Origin: Clostridiales bacterium
Lineage (GTDB): Bacteria; Bacillota; Clostridia; Saccharofermentanales; Saccharofermentanaceae
Assembly: GCA_017620475.1 (NCBI GenBank)
Contig: JAFZQI010000019.1
Span: 1-62,415 of the forward strand
Direction of reading: 5' to 3'
Length of the DNA stretch: 62,415 nucleotides
Below are positions 1 through 8,086 of the stretch, in pieces; within the stretch, counting starts at the first letter, position 1, and the number at the start of each line of letters is the position of its first letter. The notes under the pieces are model-generated. The model had not been told where the DNA came from and made no database searches. It saw nothing but the letters and a program-made list of their open reading frames with translations. Position numbers and translations under genes: made by a program.

Positions 1-2
1 CA

Positions 3-26
3 GGCTCAGGCTCAGGCTCAGGCTCA
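3..26 (+). repeat. GGCTCA hexamer repeat
   Basis: At least four tandem copies of the hexamer GGCTCA start the window and probably continue upstream. Copy-number change would keep the Gly-Ser frame open. Confidence 0.85.
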
Positions 27-440
27 GCAACATTGAATGTCTCGGATATTAAAGAACTATGCCGGCAGAATGGCCTGAATGTCATGGATGTGGGTAATAG
101 TCCCGTGAGCTTCATTGCGTATGATGAGACTATGCAATTGATCGTTTCCGTTGATGATATGCAGGGTTACGACATTGATACGATGCTCACTAATATGGTT
201 GAAGGAAGTGCGCCTTTGGATTCCGGTCAATTGATCCGTACAGAAAACGGGATCCGCTATGAGGGGTACCTAAGTAAGGATGAACCGGGATTGGGCTATT
301 GCTACCTTGAACTTATTTGTGTGGGTGGCCGTTATGTATTTGTCCAGGGGCTAACTGATTCACCGAATCATCCGTTGATCAAACAGGCTGAAGACCTGGC
401 TTCGGAGATCGAAAAACTGATGAATGTATCACTGGTATAA
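3..440 (+). CDS. C-terminal part of an unrecognised protein with a Gly-Ser linker (5' end outside window)
   Basis: The reading frame is open from the first bases, so the gene begins upstream. It opens with a GGCTCA hexamer repeat that reads as four Gly-Ser pairs, then Ala-Thr, then about 135 residues of mixed alpha/beta-like sequence ending Met-Asn-Val-Ser-Leu-Val. A TTG at 33 could be read as a start, but no ribosome-binding site precedes it, so I prefer a linker joining an upstream domain to this C-terminal domain. Frame 1 instead reads as a Gln-Ala repeat that stops at 34-36, so an upstream gene ending there is the alternative. I do not recognise the domain. No signal peptide, membrane segment or catalytic motif is visible in the part present. 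Confidence 0.6.
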   Translation, partial: GSGSGSGSATLNVSDIKELCRQNGLNVMDVGNSPVSFIAYDETMQLIVSVDDMQGYDIDTMLTNMVEGSAPLDSGQLIRTENGIRYEGYLSKDEPGLGYCYLELICVGGRYVFVQGLTDSPNHPLIKQAEDLASEIEKLMNVSLV

Positions 441-445
441 TTTTG

Positions 446-471
446 CGAATAGGACTTGCATTTCCTATTCG
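446..471. other. inverted repeat between the first gene and the thrS leader
   Basis: CGAATAGGA at 446-454 is followed by an 8-nt spacer and the exact complement TCCTATTCG at 463-471. No T-run follows, so it is not a convincing intrinsic terminator. It may be a weak terminator or an operator. Confidence 0.5.
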
Positions 472-499
472 ATTGGACTAAACTTACTTCAATTAAAGA

Positions 500-745
500 C
501 ATAGAAGAGGATATGTTTTCTGGTTTTTCTGGTCAGTCAGAGAGAAAGAGTCATCGGCTGTAAGCTCTTTCCGGGTATCAGGCAGGAAGTACCACCTCGG
601 AGTCGCACTTCGGAAAAGAAATGAGTATGGAGTAGCCGCTGCCTACAAGCGTTAGAAGGGGAAATGAGTGGTCCGGATCTTTTTCGGGCAATTAGGGTGG
701 AACCGTGCAGTCATGCATCCCTATCGCGGGAGGCATGGCTTTTTT
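500..745 (+). promoter_or_regulatory. T-box riboswitch leader of thrS
   Basis: The leader carries the diagnostic T-box sequence AGGGTGGAACCGTGCAG at 694-710, which pairs with the uncharged tRNA acceptor end. An intrinsic terminator follows: CATGCATCCC (712-721) pairs with GGGAGGCATG (728-737) with one mismatch, then a run of T to 745. The upstream 200 nt contain the expected stem I and distal-loop region. An ACC threonine codon at 591-593 is a possible specifier, but I could not fold the leader to confirm it. The 5' limit is approximate. Known for the family: uncharged tRNA-Thr stabilises the antiterminator and allows thrS transcription. Confidence 0.9.
712..745 (+). terminator. T-box attenuator terminator
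   Basis: A ten-base stem with one A-G mismatch, a six-base loop and a following T-run form the OFF state of the thrS T-box. The 5' arm overlaps the region needed for the antiterminator. Confidence 0.85.
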
Positions 746-793
746 GTATCCCGCAGAAAAACTCGAAAGACCATATGAAGGAGGAATGCAAAA

Positions 794-2572
794 ATGGTTG
801 ATTTTGAAAACAAAGAAGAAAGAAACAAGTATCGACACAGCACATCTCACATCATGGCCCAGGCGATCAAGAGACTGTGGCCGGAGACCAAACTTGCCAT
901 CGGACCGGCAATTGATGATGGTTTCTATTACGACTTTGACCGTGATGAGGCGTTTACTTCCGATGACCTCAAGAAGATCGAGGAAGAGATGAAGAAGATA
1001 GTGAAGGAAAACTTCCCGATCGAGCGTTTTGAGCTTCCGAGAAAAGAAGCACTCGAGCTTATGGAGAAACTCGGTGAACCGTACAAGGTCGAGCTGATCA
1101 ATGACCTTCCGGAGGACGCGGTCATATCTTTCTATAAGCAGGGCGAGTTTACTGATCTTTGCGCAGGTCCGCATATGGAGAGTACCGGAGAAATCAAGGC
1201 GTTCAAGCTTCTCTCCTGTGCCGGAGCGTACTGGAGAGGATCCGAGAAGAACAAGATGCTTCAGCGTATCTATGGTACTTCTTTCCCGGATAAGGATCAG
1301 CTGAAGGCGTTTGTGGCTGCAAGAGAAGAAGCGCTGAAGCGCGATCACAACAAGCTCGGACGTGAACTTGAGTATTTTACCACTGTAGACTACATCGGCC
1401 AGGGTCTCCCGATCCTTCTTCCGAAGGGTGCCCGTGTTATCCAGCTTCTCCAGCGCTGGGTAGAAGATGTTGAGCAGGAGAATGGGTGTCTTCTGACCAA
1501 GACTCCGTATTTTGCAAAGCGTGATCTATATAAGATCTCCGGTCACTGGGATCATTACCGTGATGGTATGTTCATCATGGGAGATGCTGACGATGAGAGC
1601 AAGGAGTGTTTTGCACTCCGGCCGATGACCTGCCCGTTTCAGTATCAGGTATTCCTCAACCGTCAGAGAAGCTATCGTGATCTGCCGATGCGCCTGACTG
1701 AGACCTCTACTTTGTTCCGTAACGAGGACAGTGGTGAGATGCATGGACTTATTCGTGTGCGTCAGTTTACCATCTCCGAGGGCCATTACATTATTCGTCC
1801 GGATCAGCTGGAACAGGAGTTCAGCAACTGCCTTGAACTGGCGAAGTATTTCCTTGGTACTGTCGGACTTCTCGACGATTGTACTTTCCGTTTCTCCCAG
1901 TGGGATCCGGCTAACCCGAAGAATAAGTATGAGGGTACCAAGGAACAGTGGGAAGAAGCTCAGGGTGCGATGAAGAAGATCCTTGACGATCTGGGCCTTG
2001 AGTACACCATCGGTATCGATGAGGCGGCCTTCTACGGACCAAAACTCGATATCCAGTACAAGAATGTATTCGGTAAAGAAGATACTCTTGTTACTATCCA
2101 GATCGATATGCTGCTTGCTGAGAAGTTCGGTATGGAATATATCGACAAAGACGGACAGAAGAAACTGCCGTACATCATCCATAGAACCAGCCTTGGCTGC
2201 TTCGAAAGAACTCTGGCATATCTCATCGAGAAGTACGCCGGATGTCTGCCTCTTTGGATGGCGCCGGAGCAGGTTCGTATCCTTCCGATCGCCGATTCGC
2301 ATCTTGACCGCGCTTTTGAGATCCGTGATGCTCTTCGTGCTAAAGGAATCCGTGCGGAAGTGGATGATCGTTCCGAGAAACTCGGTAAGAAGATCCGTGA
2401 GGCGAATCTGAACAAAGTCATCTACATGTTCACCGTCGGTGATAAGGAAGTGGAAGAAGGTACTGTATCTGTCCGTTCCCGTTTCGAAGGAGATCTCGGC
2501 TCTATGAGTATTGATGCTATTGCCGATAAGCTTCTTGATGAAATCAAGACTAAGAAAGCGGTAAAGTGCTGA
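794..2572 (+). CDS. thrS: threonine--tRNA ligase without TGS domain
   Basis: Charges tRNA-Thr in the cytoplasm. The protein has 592 residues against about 640 for the usual enzyme; the missing part is the N-terminal TGS domain, so it starts almost directly at the editing domain. Editing-site residues are visible as HxxxH (H15, H19) and C123 with H127. The class II catalytic core has the zinc-ligand region MTCPFQ (C280) and the HRTSLG motif, followed by the anticodon-binding domain from about residue 495. The ATG at 794 lies 9 nt after AAGGAGG (778-784). Expression is controlled by the T-box leader just upstream. TGS-less ThrRS forms are known in Clostridia, so the short N-terminus is probably natural rather than a truncation. 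Confidence 0.97.
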   Translation: MVDFENKEERNKYRHSTSHIMAQAIKRLWPETKLAIGPAIDDGFYYDFDRDEAFTSDDLKKIEEEMKKIVKENFPIERFELPRKEALELMEKLGEPYKVELINDLPEDAVISFYKQGEFTDLCAGPHMESTGEIKAFKLLSCAGAYWRGSEKNKMLQRIYGTSFPDKDQLKAFVAAREEALKRDHNKLGRELEYFTTVDYIGQGLPILLPKGARVIQLLQRWVEDVEQENGCLLTKTPYFAKRDLYKISGHWDHYRDGMFIMGDADDESKECFALRPMTCPFQYQVFLNRQRSYRDLPMRLTETSTLFRNEDSGEMHGLIRVRQFTISEGHYIIRPDQLEQEFSNCLELAKYFLGTVGLLDDCTFRFSQWDPANPKNKYEGTKEQWEEAQGAMKKILDDLGLEYTIGIDEAAFYGPKLDIQYKNVFGKEDTLVTIQIDMLLAEKFGMEYIDKDGQKKLPYIIHRTSLGCFERTLAYLIEKYAGCLPLWMAPEQVRILPIADSHLDRAFEIRDALRAKGIRAEVDDRSEKLGKKIREANLNKVIYMFTVGDKEVEEGTVSVRSRFEGDLGSMSIDAIADKLLDEIKTKKAVKC

Positions 2573-2616
2573 TGCTGCTGGCGGAATGAAACGATAGCCT
2601 AGTAATAGATCGAAAC

Positions 2617-2680
2617 AAAAAGAAGCTTTCAAGTGTAATCCCCGGACAATAACCGGAGAGAACACGAGAAAGCTTCTTTT
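2617..2680. terminator. bidirectional terminator hairpin, member E1 of a repeated element
   Basis: The arm at 2617-2630 (A-rich, then AGAAGCTTTC) pairs with GAAAGCTTCTTTT at 2668-2680, with a smaller CCGG/CCGG stem inside. T-runs lie on both strands, so it can serve thrS on the plus strand and the convergent lipoprotein gene. Its 3' half CACGAGAAAGCTTCTTTT matches the elements at 48530 and, inverted, 60400. Confidence 0.8.
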
Positions 2681-2687
2681 ATATGCG

Positions 2688-2722
2688 AAAAAGGGGCTGC
2701 CCCATGGTTATGAGACAGCCCC
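2688..2722 (-). terminator. intrinsic terminator of the minus-strand lipoprotein gene
   Basis: Read on the minus strand, GGGGCTG and CAGCCCC (2716-2722 and 2693-2699) form the stem and are followed by a run of five T (2692-2688). It lies just after the stop codon at 2748. Confidence 0.8.
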
Positions 2723-2747
2723 GGCGTTTTCCTTTTAAAAAAATGCT

Positions 2748-3884
2748 TTAATCGATAGAGAATCCGAAATCCCAAAGTCCGAGTTTCTGCATAAGCTCAA
2801 GGTATCCTTCATTGGCGTCAGCGCCCGGGTACTCATCGATTCCGCCAATCAGGATCGTGTTGTTGTCACGATAAATGTAGAAGTCATAGGAGTGATTATC
2901 CTCAGAGGCGATATTCTTGGCGTAAATGTTATGGGTGTTACCCGACCATTCATCGGAGAACATCTCGGCATCGAGATCGAGAAGCTGCGCACAGAACATC
3001 TCGTAGTACTGCTGGCAAAGTGCAGAATCTTTGAACTCAGCATAGATAAACTGGATGTCTTCAGCCGGACCTTCAGCGAAAAGTGTGTACATATCATCAT
3101 CTTCTTCTTCGTCGAGTTCCATACCGTAATCAGTCATTACTTTCTTCAAGTCTTCCTTGGATAAAATGTGACGGTCCACGATCGCCGGAGCAGGAACGGT
3201 TTCGTAAGTCGAGCGTGTGGGAGCTGCAGTTGTTGTCGTATCTTCAGTGGTTGTATACTCAGTGGTGGATTCTGACGTGTCCGGCGGAGCTTCGTGCGTT
3301 GTAGATTCCGTGCTTACGGTTACTTCTCCATTCGAACCGGAGATCAGTTCACATGCATCGTCGAAAGAACCTGTGATCAATTCGTAGATCGGTTCGTCAT
3401 CCGCGATCTTCCAGGATTTGTCGTATGTAAGGTCGATCTCGACTTCTTCTGTGACGGCCTTGGTCTTCTTATCCTTGATGACACTGATCAGTTCTTCGGC
3501 ATCGGCATCATCGTCAAGACCCTTAAGAACGTCTTTCAAATCAACGTAGGAAAGTTCGATCACCGCGGAACCGGTTCCTTTCTTTTCTTTACCGTCAGCT
3601 TCGGTGATCTCATACTTCACTTTGCCCATAAGAGCATTGAGAACATCGAATTCATCTGACTTAAGATCCATTTCAGCAAAAGATGAGTTCTCTACACTCT
3701 TGGAAAGCTTGCTGAAAGACATGTCGGTGATCTGGTCGAAGTATTTGTCGATTACTTCGACGATCTCTTCATTAAGGTCGGAATCCGAATCCTTTTCTTC
3801 CTTCTTTGACGAAGAACTGCACGCAGAAAGAAGAAGAGATGCCGTCAATACGAAAGCGGCGATTCCCATAAATTTCTTTTTCAT
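2748..3884 (-). CDS. predicted lipoprotein with Thr/Ser-rich linker, function unknown
   Basis: The 378-residue protein starts with a lipoprotein signal peptide: Lys-rich n-region, hydrophobic stretch and lipobox LLSAC with the lipidated cysteine at C22. The mature protein has an acidic N-terminal domain (about 35-190), a Thr/Ser/Pro-rich spacer (about 194-228) typical of cell-wall-spanning linkers, and a second acidic domain to the C-terminus. No catalytic motif is recognised. The ATG at 3884 is preceded by AAGGAG. A promoter lies upstream on the minus strand (3931-3959) and a terminator follows (2688-2722), so it is probably a single-gene unit. It is presumably anchored on the outer face of the membrane. 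Confidence 0.85.
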   Translation of the reverse strand: MKKKFMGIAAFVLTASLLLSACSSSSKKEEKDSDSDLNEEIVEVIDKYFDQITDMSFSKLSKSVENSSFAEMDLKSDEFDVLNALMGKVKYEITEADGKEKKGTGSAVIELSYVDLKDVLKGLDDDADAEELISVIKDKKTKAVTEEVEIDLTYDKSWKIADDEPIYELITGSFDDACELISGSNGEVTVSTESTTHEAPPDTSESTTEYTTTEDTTTTAAPTRSTYETVPAPAIVDRHILSKEDLKKVMTDYGMELDEEEDDDMYTLFAEGPAEDIQFIYAEFKDSALCQQYYEMFCAQLLDLDAEMFSDEWSGNTHNIYAKNIASEDNHSYDFYIYRDNNTILIGGIDEYPGADANEGYLELMQKLGLWDFGFSID

Positions 3885-3930
3885 ACTTTTTCTCCTTGCA
3901 AATATATAATGTGCGCATTCACACGAAATG

Positions 3931-3959
3931 ATAATATAGTTTTTATATTACAAAAGCAA
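3931..3959 (-). promoter_or_regulatory. promoter of the lipoprotein gene
   Basis: On the minus strand TTGCTT (3959-3954) is separated by 17 bp from TATTAT (3936-3931). The -35 box lies inside the left arm of the inverted repeat at 3952-3996. Confidence 0.6.
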
Positions 3960-3996
3960 ACGGCAAAATGCACAAAAATCATTTTGCTTTGCTTTT
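3952..3996. promoter_or_regulatory. inverted repeat overlapping the lipoprotein -35 box
   Basis: AAAAGCAAA-cg-GCAAAATG (3952-3970) pairs with CATTTTGCTTTGCTTTT (3980-3996), leaving only a 2-nt bulge and a 9-nt loop. It overlaps the minus-strand -35 box and lies 12 bp before the tRNA-Pro -35 box. It could be an operator or a hairpin insulating the two divergent units. Confidence 0.55.
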
Positions 3997-4008
3997 CTGA
4001 CTTTTTTG

Positions 4009-4037
4009 TTGACAGGGCTGGATTTTAGAAGTATGAT
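4009..4037 (+). promoter_or_regulatory. tRNA-Pro promoter
   Basis: TTGACA (4009-4014), 17-bp spacer, TATGAT (4032-4037): a near-consensus vegetative promoter ending 14 bp before the tRNA. Confidence 0.9.
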
Positions 4038-4051
4038 TTAGAAGTTCGTAT

Positions 4052-4127
4052 CGGGGTGTGGCTCAGGTGGTAGAGTGCTTGCTTCGGGAGCAAGAGGCCG
4101 CGAGTTCGAGTCTCGCCACTCCGACCA
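4052..4127 (+). tRNA. tRNA-Pro (anticodon CGG)
   Basis: A full cloverleaf can be drawn: acceptor CGGGGTG with CACTCCG (one G-U pair), D arm GCTC/GAGT, anticodon arm CTTGC-TTCGGGA-GCAAG giving anticodon CGG, T arm GCGAG-TTCGAGT-CTCGC, discriminator A and an encoded CCA end. It is transcribed alone between a strong promoter and a terminator. Confidence 0.97.
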
Positions 4128-4135
4128 GGATCAGA

Positions 4136-4168
4136 AGCATCTGCAGAATTTTCTGCAGATGCTTTTTC
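4136..4168 (+). terminator. terminator of tRNA-Pro
   Basis: AGCATCTGCAGAA (4136-4148) pairs perfectly with TTCTGCAGATGCT across a short T loop and is followed by a T-rich tail. Confidence 0.92.
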
Positions 4169-4223
4169 TTTTGTCAATTTTTCCGTATAATTGATGAAGA
4201 AAAAACGGAGGAAGAGGCTTTTT

Positions 4224-5003
4224 ATGGAAATGATCATAAACTGGTTCCTGTCACCACGGCCGTACGTGTGCCTGGCAGTAATCGTCATCTCTCTTGTGAT
4301 TTGGATCGCATCGAGAAGATTCGTACGCAAGGTCATCGGTAAGACGAATAAGAAAGATGCCTTCGCGGAAATCATTCTGAATATTATCAAGTACCTGCTT
4401 ATTGCCTGCTGCATATTGGTTATCCTTCAGGTCAACGGCGTCGATGTGACCAGTGCGATTGCCGGACTCGGTATTGCAAGTGTGATTGTCGGTCTGGCGC
4501 TTCAGGATGCCCTGAAAGACATTATCATGGGCGTAAATATCATAAGTGAAAACTTCTTCCGTGTCGGAGATGTAGTGAAGATCGGCGAGTATGCCGGCAG
4601 AGTGACGAATCTTTCCTTAAAATCGACAAGGATCACTAACGGAGAAGATGGCTACGAAGTGCGTATCTGCAATAGAAACATCGATAAGGTATTTGTTTAT
4701 ACGGATATTCTGAATCTGGATATTCCGCTTTCGTATGGCGAAAAGAGAGAGAAACTGGAGCCGCTGTTCAAACAATTAGCGGCAGAATTTGCTACGTGGA
4801 ATGAAGTGAAGAAGGCAAGTTTCCTCGGACTTCAGGATTATCAGGATTCATCGATCCTATATCGGATGAGGATCAATGTTGCGCCGCAGAATCGGCTTAA
4901 TGTGAGAAGAAAGGCACTTCAGAGAATAGATGAAGTTCTGCGGGAGAACGGGATCAGTATTCCGTTCCCGCAGTTGGATGTGCATTACGAGAGTAAAGAA
5001 TAA
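4224..5003 (+). CDS. MscS-family small-conductance mechanosensitive channel
   Basis: A 259-residue membrane protein with three predicted helices (about 12-30, 49-69, 74-98). The third is the Gly/Ala-rich pore helix (VTSAIAGLGIASVIVGLALQ) that defines MscS channels, followed directly by the beta domain (DVVKIGEYAGRV) and a C-terminal alpha/beta cage. The protein is close to the minimal MscS length. I chose the ATG at 4224 because GGAGG (4207-4211) precedes it and a TATAAT box at 4186-4191 lies over the only longer start (TTG 4191). Known role of the family: release of solutes on hypo-osmotic shock. Confidence 0.92.
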   Translation: MEMIINWFLSPRPYVCLAVIVISLVIWIASRRFVRKVIGKTNKKDAFAEIILNIIKYLLIACCILVILQVNGVDVTSAIAGLGIASVIVGLALQDALKDIIMGVNIISENFFRVGDVVKIGEYAGRVTNLSLKSTRITNGEDGYEVRICNRNIDKVFVYTDILNLDIPLSYGEKREKLEPLFKQLAAEFATWNEVKKASFLGLQDYQDSSILYRMRINVAPQNRLNVRRKALQRIDEVLRENGISIPFPQLDVHYESKE

Positions 5004-5063
5004 CGTTTATAGGAAAAATAATAAGATTGGGAAAAGGAAAAGGACACGGAGGATTGAGAAGTA

Positions 5064-5597
5064 ATGAAAAAGAGTTACATTGTGGCACTGATTTTTATCG
5101 GCCTTTGTGTGATCGGAATGATCGTGTATCACGTGGTTTCGACATACGGCCCGGGAAGCGAAAACGCCCAGATGAAGAAGCGTGTGGAATATGCACTTGA
5201 GGCATATGGCGCACTCAATGACGGAAGCAGCACCTGGTCAACATACACGCCGACAGAGGCTGACCTTGCCTGCCATGTGTCCTGCAAGAATCTTTGCCGG
5301 ATGTTTAACCGTGGAGATTATGAGACAGAAGACGAGGCGAGAGGAGAGCTCCTTGTCGGAGTTTTTTACAAAATTGATAAGGTAGAGAAGAAAGAAGGCA
5401 AGTATATCGTTACGGTCATATTGACCCGCCCGGACAAGACCAAGGGTACGACATATTTCGTTTTCGAAAAAAAGATCGGCAGTTGGGAAATGGTTCCGGA
5501 AAGCATTGAACAGGCTGTTTATGTGGGCAACGGAATCGGCGGTAACGGCGATCTTGCGCTGGCCGGAGACATCCTGGATTACGCTTTGTCCCTGTGA
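5064..5597 (+). CDS. membrane-anchored protein of unknown function
   Basis: The 177-residue product has one N-terminal hydrophobic helix (about 5-27) followed by a soluble, mostly charged region, so it is probably anchored with the C-terminal domain outside. The pair of Cys in HVSCKNLC and a beta-rich segment (about 95-150) are the only notable features. I do not recognise the family. The ATG at 5064 follows GGAGG by 11 nt. It is 60 bp downstream of the MscS gene in the same direction and may be cotranscribed with it. Confidence 0.75.
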   Translation: MKKSYIVALIFIGLCVIGMIVYHVVSTYGPGSENAQMKKRVEYALEAYGALNDGSSTWSTYTPTEADLACHVSCKNLCRMFNRGDYETEDEARGELLVGVFYKIDKVEKKEGKYIVTVILTRPDKTKGTTYFVFEKKIGSWEMVPESIEQAVYVGNGIGGNGDLALAGDILDYALSL

Positions 5598-5662
5598 TTC
5601 AGTAGGAAAAATCTCATTTCTTTATTACTCTGATTTGCCGGAAACAGTTTTTTCGCAAAGTT

Positions 5663-5678
5663 TCGAAATCGATTTCGA
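5663..5678. promoter_or_regulatory. palindromic operator upstream of the GH10 xylanase gene
   Basis: TCGAAATCGATTTCGA is a perfect 16-bp palindrome with a central CG, the layout of LacI-family operators. Its 14-bp core recurs exactly at 46706-46719 in front of the DUF4867 gene. It ends 9 bp before the putative -35 box. Confidence 0.7.
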
Positions 5679-5686
5679 TAAAATCA

Positions 5687-5715
5687 TTGAAGTTATCATT
5701 CCTTTCGGCTAATAT
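5687..5715 (+). promoter_or_regulatory. putative promoter of the GH10 xylanase gene
   Basis: TTGAAG (5687-5692), 17-bp spacer, TAATAT (5710-5715). An overlapping TATGAT at 5713-5718 is an alternative -10 box. Confidence 0.6.
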
Positions 5716-5777
5716 GATTAGGAATGAATTTTGTTGCGACAATTTGTGATGCGACAGAAAAAATGGAGGAATGTAAA

Positions 5778-7952
5778 ATGAAGACAAAGAAGATTGTTGC
5801 TTTGGCTCTGTCGATGGCCATGATCGCTTCAATCGCTCTTACCGGGTGCAATAAGGCGGAAGAGACTACCGCCGGCTCGATGTCCGGATTTTATCCGCCG
5901 ACGCAGACAACTACTGTACCTGAAGGCGGTTTTGAGCAGGTTGAAGTTGACAAGCCGGAAGTGCCGGATGGTGTTCCTTGCGTGCTGGAGGATATGGGCG
6001 GTGATACCGTTTCTTATGTAGCGCGCGGAGACGATGTTCAGCTTTCTGTAGAAGAAGCAAACAAAGCAAACGGTATGGTATTGCACTGCACAAACCGTAT
6101 GGATACATGGAATGGTGTAAACTTCCCATGTGATGAACTGGCAGGTAATTCCGTTCGCATCCAGACCGCAGTTAAGTCCGGTGGCGGAGACGTCATCATC
6201 TCCCTGCAGTTTGATGTTATGGACAGCCCGACGTATTCGAACCTGTTCCATATTACGGATTGTAAGGACGAATTCGTCGAAGGTATCGGATCTACTCCGA
6301 TCCCGGAGACAGCAAAGAACGTATTCATCTATGTAGAGAGCGGCGATGTTTCCGATATCTATATTGATTATATGTACATCACGGTTGAAGGTGAGTACGC
6401 TGATCCGAGCAAGGTTCCTGAGCTGGAGATCGTTGACACATCGTCTTATGAATCCCTCAAAGAACTGTACAAAGATGATTTTATGATCGGATGCTGTGTA
6501 CCGCAGACCTTCATTACAAGTGAACATGATGAGCCGAGACAGCTTGTTCTCCAGGAGTTCAACTCTCTGACATGTGAGAATGAAATGAAGCCTGAGAATG
6601 TTATGGATGCTCAGACGACTCTTGCGGATCCGGCTAAGTACGATGAGTGCCCGGCTCTTGATTTCAGCCGTGCTCAGGGTATCATGGATTTCGCAAAAGA
6701 GAACGGACTGAAGATGCGAGGCCATACTCTCATCTGGCACTCCCAGACACCGCAATGGTTCTTCTATGAGGGTTATGACACGAATGGAAACCTTGCTTCC
6801 CGTGAACTCATGCTCAAGCGTATGGAAAACTACATTAAGGGCGTATTCGAGTACATCAATACGAACTACCCGGATCTGTTCTATGCCTTTGACGTAGCGA
6901 ACGAGTGCGTAGATGATCAGTACAATCTCCGTGACAGCCTGTGGAAGCAAACGATCGGTGATGACTATCTGCAGTTCGCTTTCGAATATGCAAGAAAGTA
7001 TGCTCCGAGCAACATTAAGCTCTTCTACAATGATTATAACGAGTACTATGAGAAGAAGATGAACAAGATCATTGAGGTCTTAAAGCCGATTGCTGAGGCC
7101 GGCAACCTTGATGGTATGGGATTCCAGTCTCACATCACGATCGCTGATGCACCGGTTGAGAAGTATGCCGAGTGCGTTAGAAAGTATTCCTCTGAGCTGG
7201 GTGTTGAGATTCAGGTAACTGAGCTGGATGTTAATGCTCCTGCACTGAATGCGGATTATGAGCAGGCGTTGTATTATCAGAAACTGTTCGAGACACTTCT
7301 TGCCCTTAAGGCAGAAGGAATCAACATTACCAGCGTAACGATCTGGGGCCTGACGGATGCAGGTTCCTGGCGTCGTGAGCAGACACCGGTCCTCTTCCGT
7401 GGAGACCTTTCTGCGAAGCCCGCTTTCCAGGCTGTTGTTAATGCCAAGAAGGGCGGAGAGATCGAGAAGCCTGCTGATTATGTTGAGCCGCCGAAGGAAG
7501 GCGATCCGATCGACGAGAATTATGAAGATGACAAGATCAGCGGCGGAAACCGTGCCGGCGTGACCACGATGATCGTTGACAAGGATGCTTACGAAGGCAG
7601 CAAGTGCCTGTTCGTAACCGGTGCTACACAGACATGGGATGGTTATACCATTGATGTGACACGCTTCATCGGTAAGAAGATCAAGTATTCCTTTGCTGTT
7701 AAGTCTACGGCAGATGTTCTGGCCTTTACAGCAGATATCAATGACGTATGGCCTCGCATCGAAGAAATCGATACAAGCAGCCATGATTGGGTATTTGTTG
7801 AAGGTGAACTGGATATGACAGGTGCTTCCTGGACAACTCAGGTAGGAACATATAAGATTCCTGAACTGTCGGTTCTGAAGGTTTACTGGGAGAGTGCCGA
7901 TGTTCTGGACGACTTCTATCTTGATGCCGTTCACATCGAACTTGTTGAGTGA
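5778..7952 (+). CDS. secreted GH10 endo-xylanase lipoprotein with flanking CBM4/9-like domains
   Basis: Predicted to hydrolyse internal beta-1,4-xylosidic bonds of xylan at the cell surface. The 724-residue protein begins with a lipoprotein signal (MKTKK, hydrophobic core, lipobox ALTGC). An N-terminal beta-sandwich resembling CBM4/9 spans about 60-215, the GH10 barrel about 230-575, and a second similar beta-sandwich about 600-724. GH10 hallmarks are HTLIWHSQTPQW, the acid/base glutamate E376 in DVANEC and the nucleophile E482 in TELDV. The acid/base motif departs from the common WDVVNE. I chose the ATG at 5778 because GGAGGA precedes it and the signal peptide starts there; the in-frame ATG at 5724 lacks a ribosome-binding site. 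A putative LacI-type operator lies upstream. Confidence 0.93.
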   Translation: MKTKKIVALALSMAMIASIALTGCNKAEETTAGSMSGFYPPTQTTTVPEGGFEQVEVDKPEVPDGVPCVLEDMGGDTVSYVARGDDVQLSVEEANKANGMVLHCTNRMDTWNGVNFPCDELAGNSVRIQTAVKSGGGDVIISLQFDVMDSPTYSNLFHITDCKDEFVEGIGSTPIPETAKNVFIYVESGDVSDIYIDYMYITVEGEYADPSKVPELEIVDTSSYESLKELYKDDFMIGCCVPQTFITSEHDEPRQLVLQEFNSLTCENEMKPENVMDAQTTLADPAKYDECPALDFSRAQGIMDFAKENGLKMRGHTLIWHSQTPQWFFYEGYDTNGNLASRELMLKRMENYIKGVFEYINTNYPDLFYAFDVANECVDDQYNLRDSLWKQTIGDDYLQFAFEYARKYAPSNIKLFYNDYNEYYEKKMNKIIEVLKPIAEAGNLDGMGFQSHITIADAPVEKYAECVRKYSSELGVEIQVTELDVNAPALNADYEQALYYQKLFETLLALKAEGINITSVTIWGLTDAGSWRREQTPVLFRGDLSAKPAFQAVVNAKKGGEIEKPADYVEPPKEGDPIDENYEDDKISGGNRAGVTTMIVDKDAYEGSKCLFVTGATQTWDGYTIDVTRFIGKKIKYSFAVKSTADVLAFTADINDVWPRIEEIDTSSHDWVFVEGELDMTGASWTTQVGTYKIPELSVLKVYWESADVLDDFYLDAVHIELVE

Positions 7953-7977
7953 TATCTTATCTGAATGAGATTTAAGG

Positions 7978-8013
7978 AAAGAGCTGTGTTTTCGGACACA
8001 GCTCTTTCTTTTT
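7978..8013 (+). terminator. terminator of the xylanase gene
   Basis: AAAGAGCTGTGT pairs with ACACAGCTCTTT across a 6-nt loop and is followed by CTTTTT. Confidence 0.9.
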
Positions 8014-8086
8014 GGCCGGGAAGAGTATGTTATACTTGAAAGGCAGATGGAATCCGTACTATATCAGGGAAATTAAGGTGATATCA

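Noticed and set aside
4191..4223. N-terminal extension of the MscS channel from TTG 4191
   Set aside because: The TATAAT box at 4186-4191 overlaps it and a good ribosome-binding site serves ATG 4224.
5829..6950. 373-residue minus-strand frame opposite the xylanase gene
   Set aside because: Antisense to conserved GH10 coding sequence; no supporting signal.
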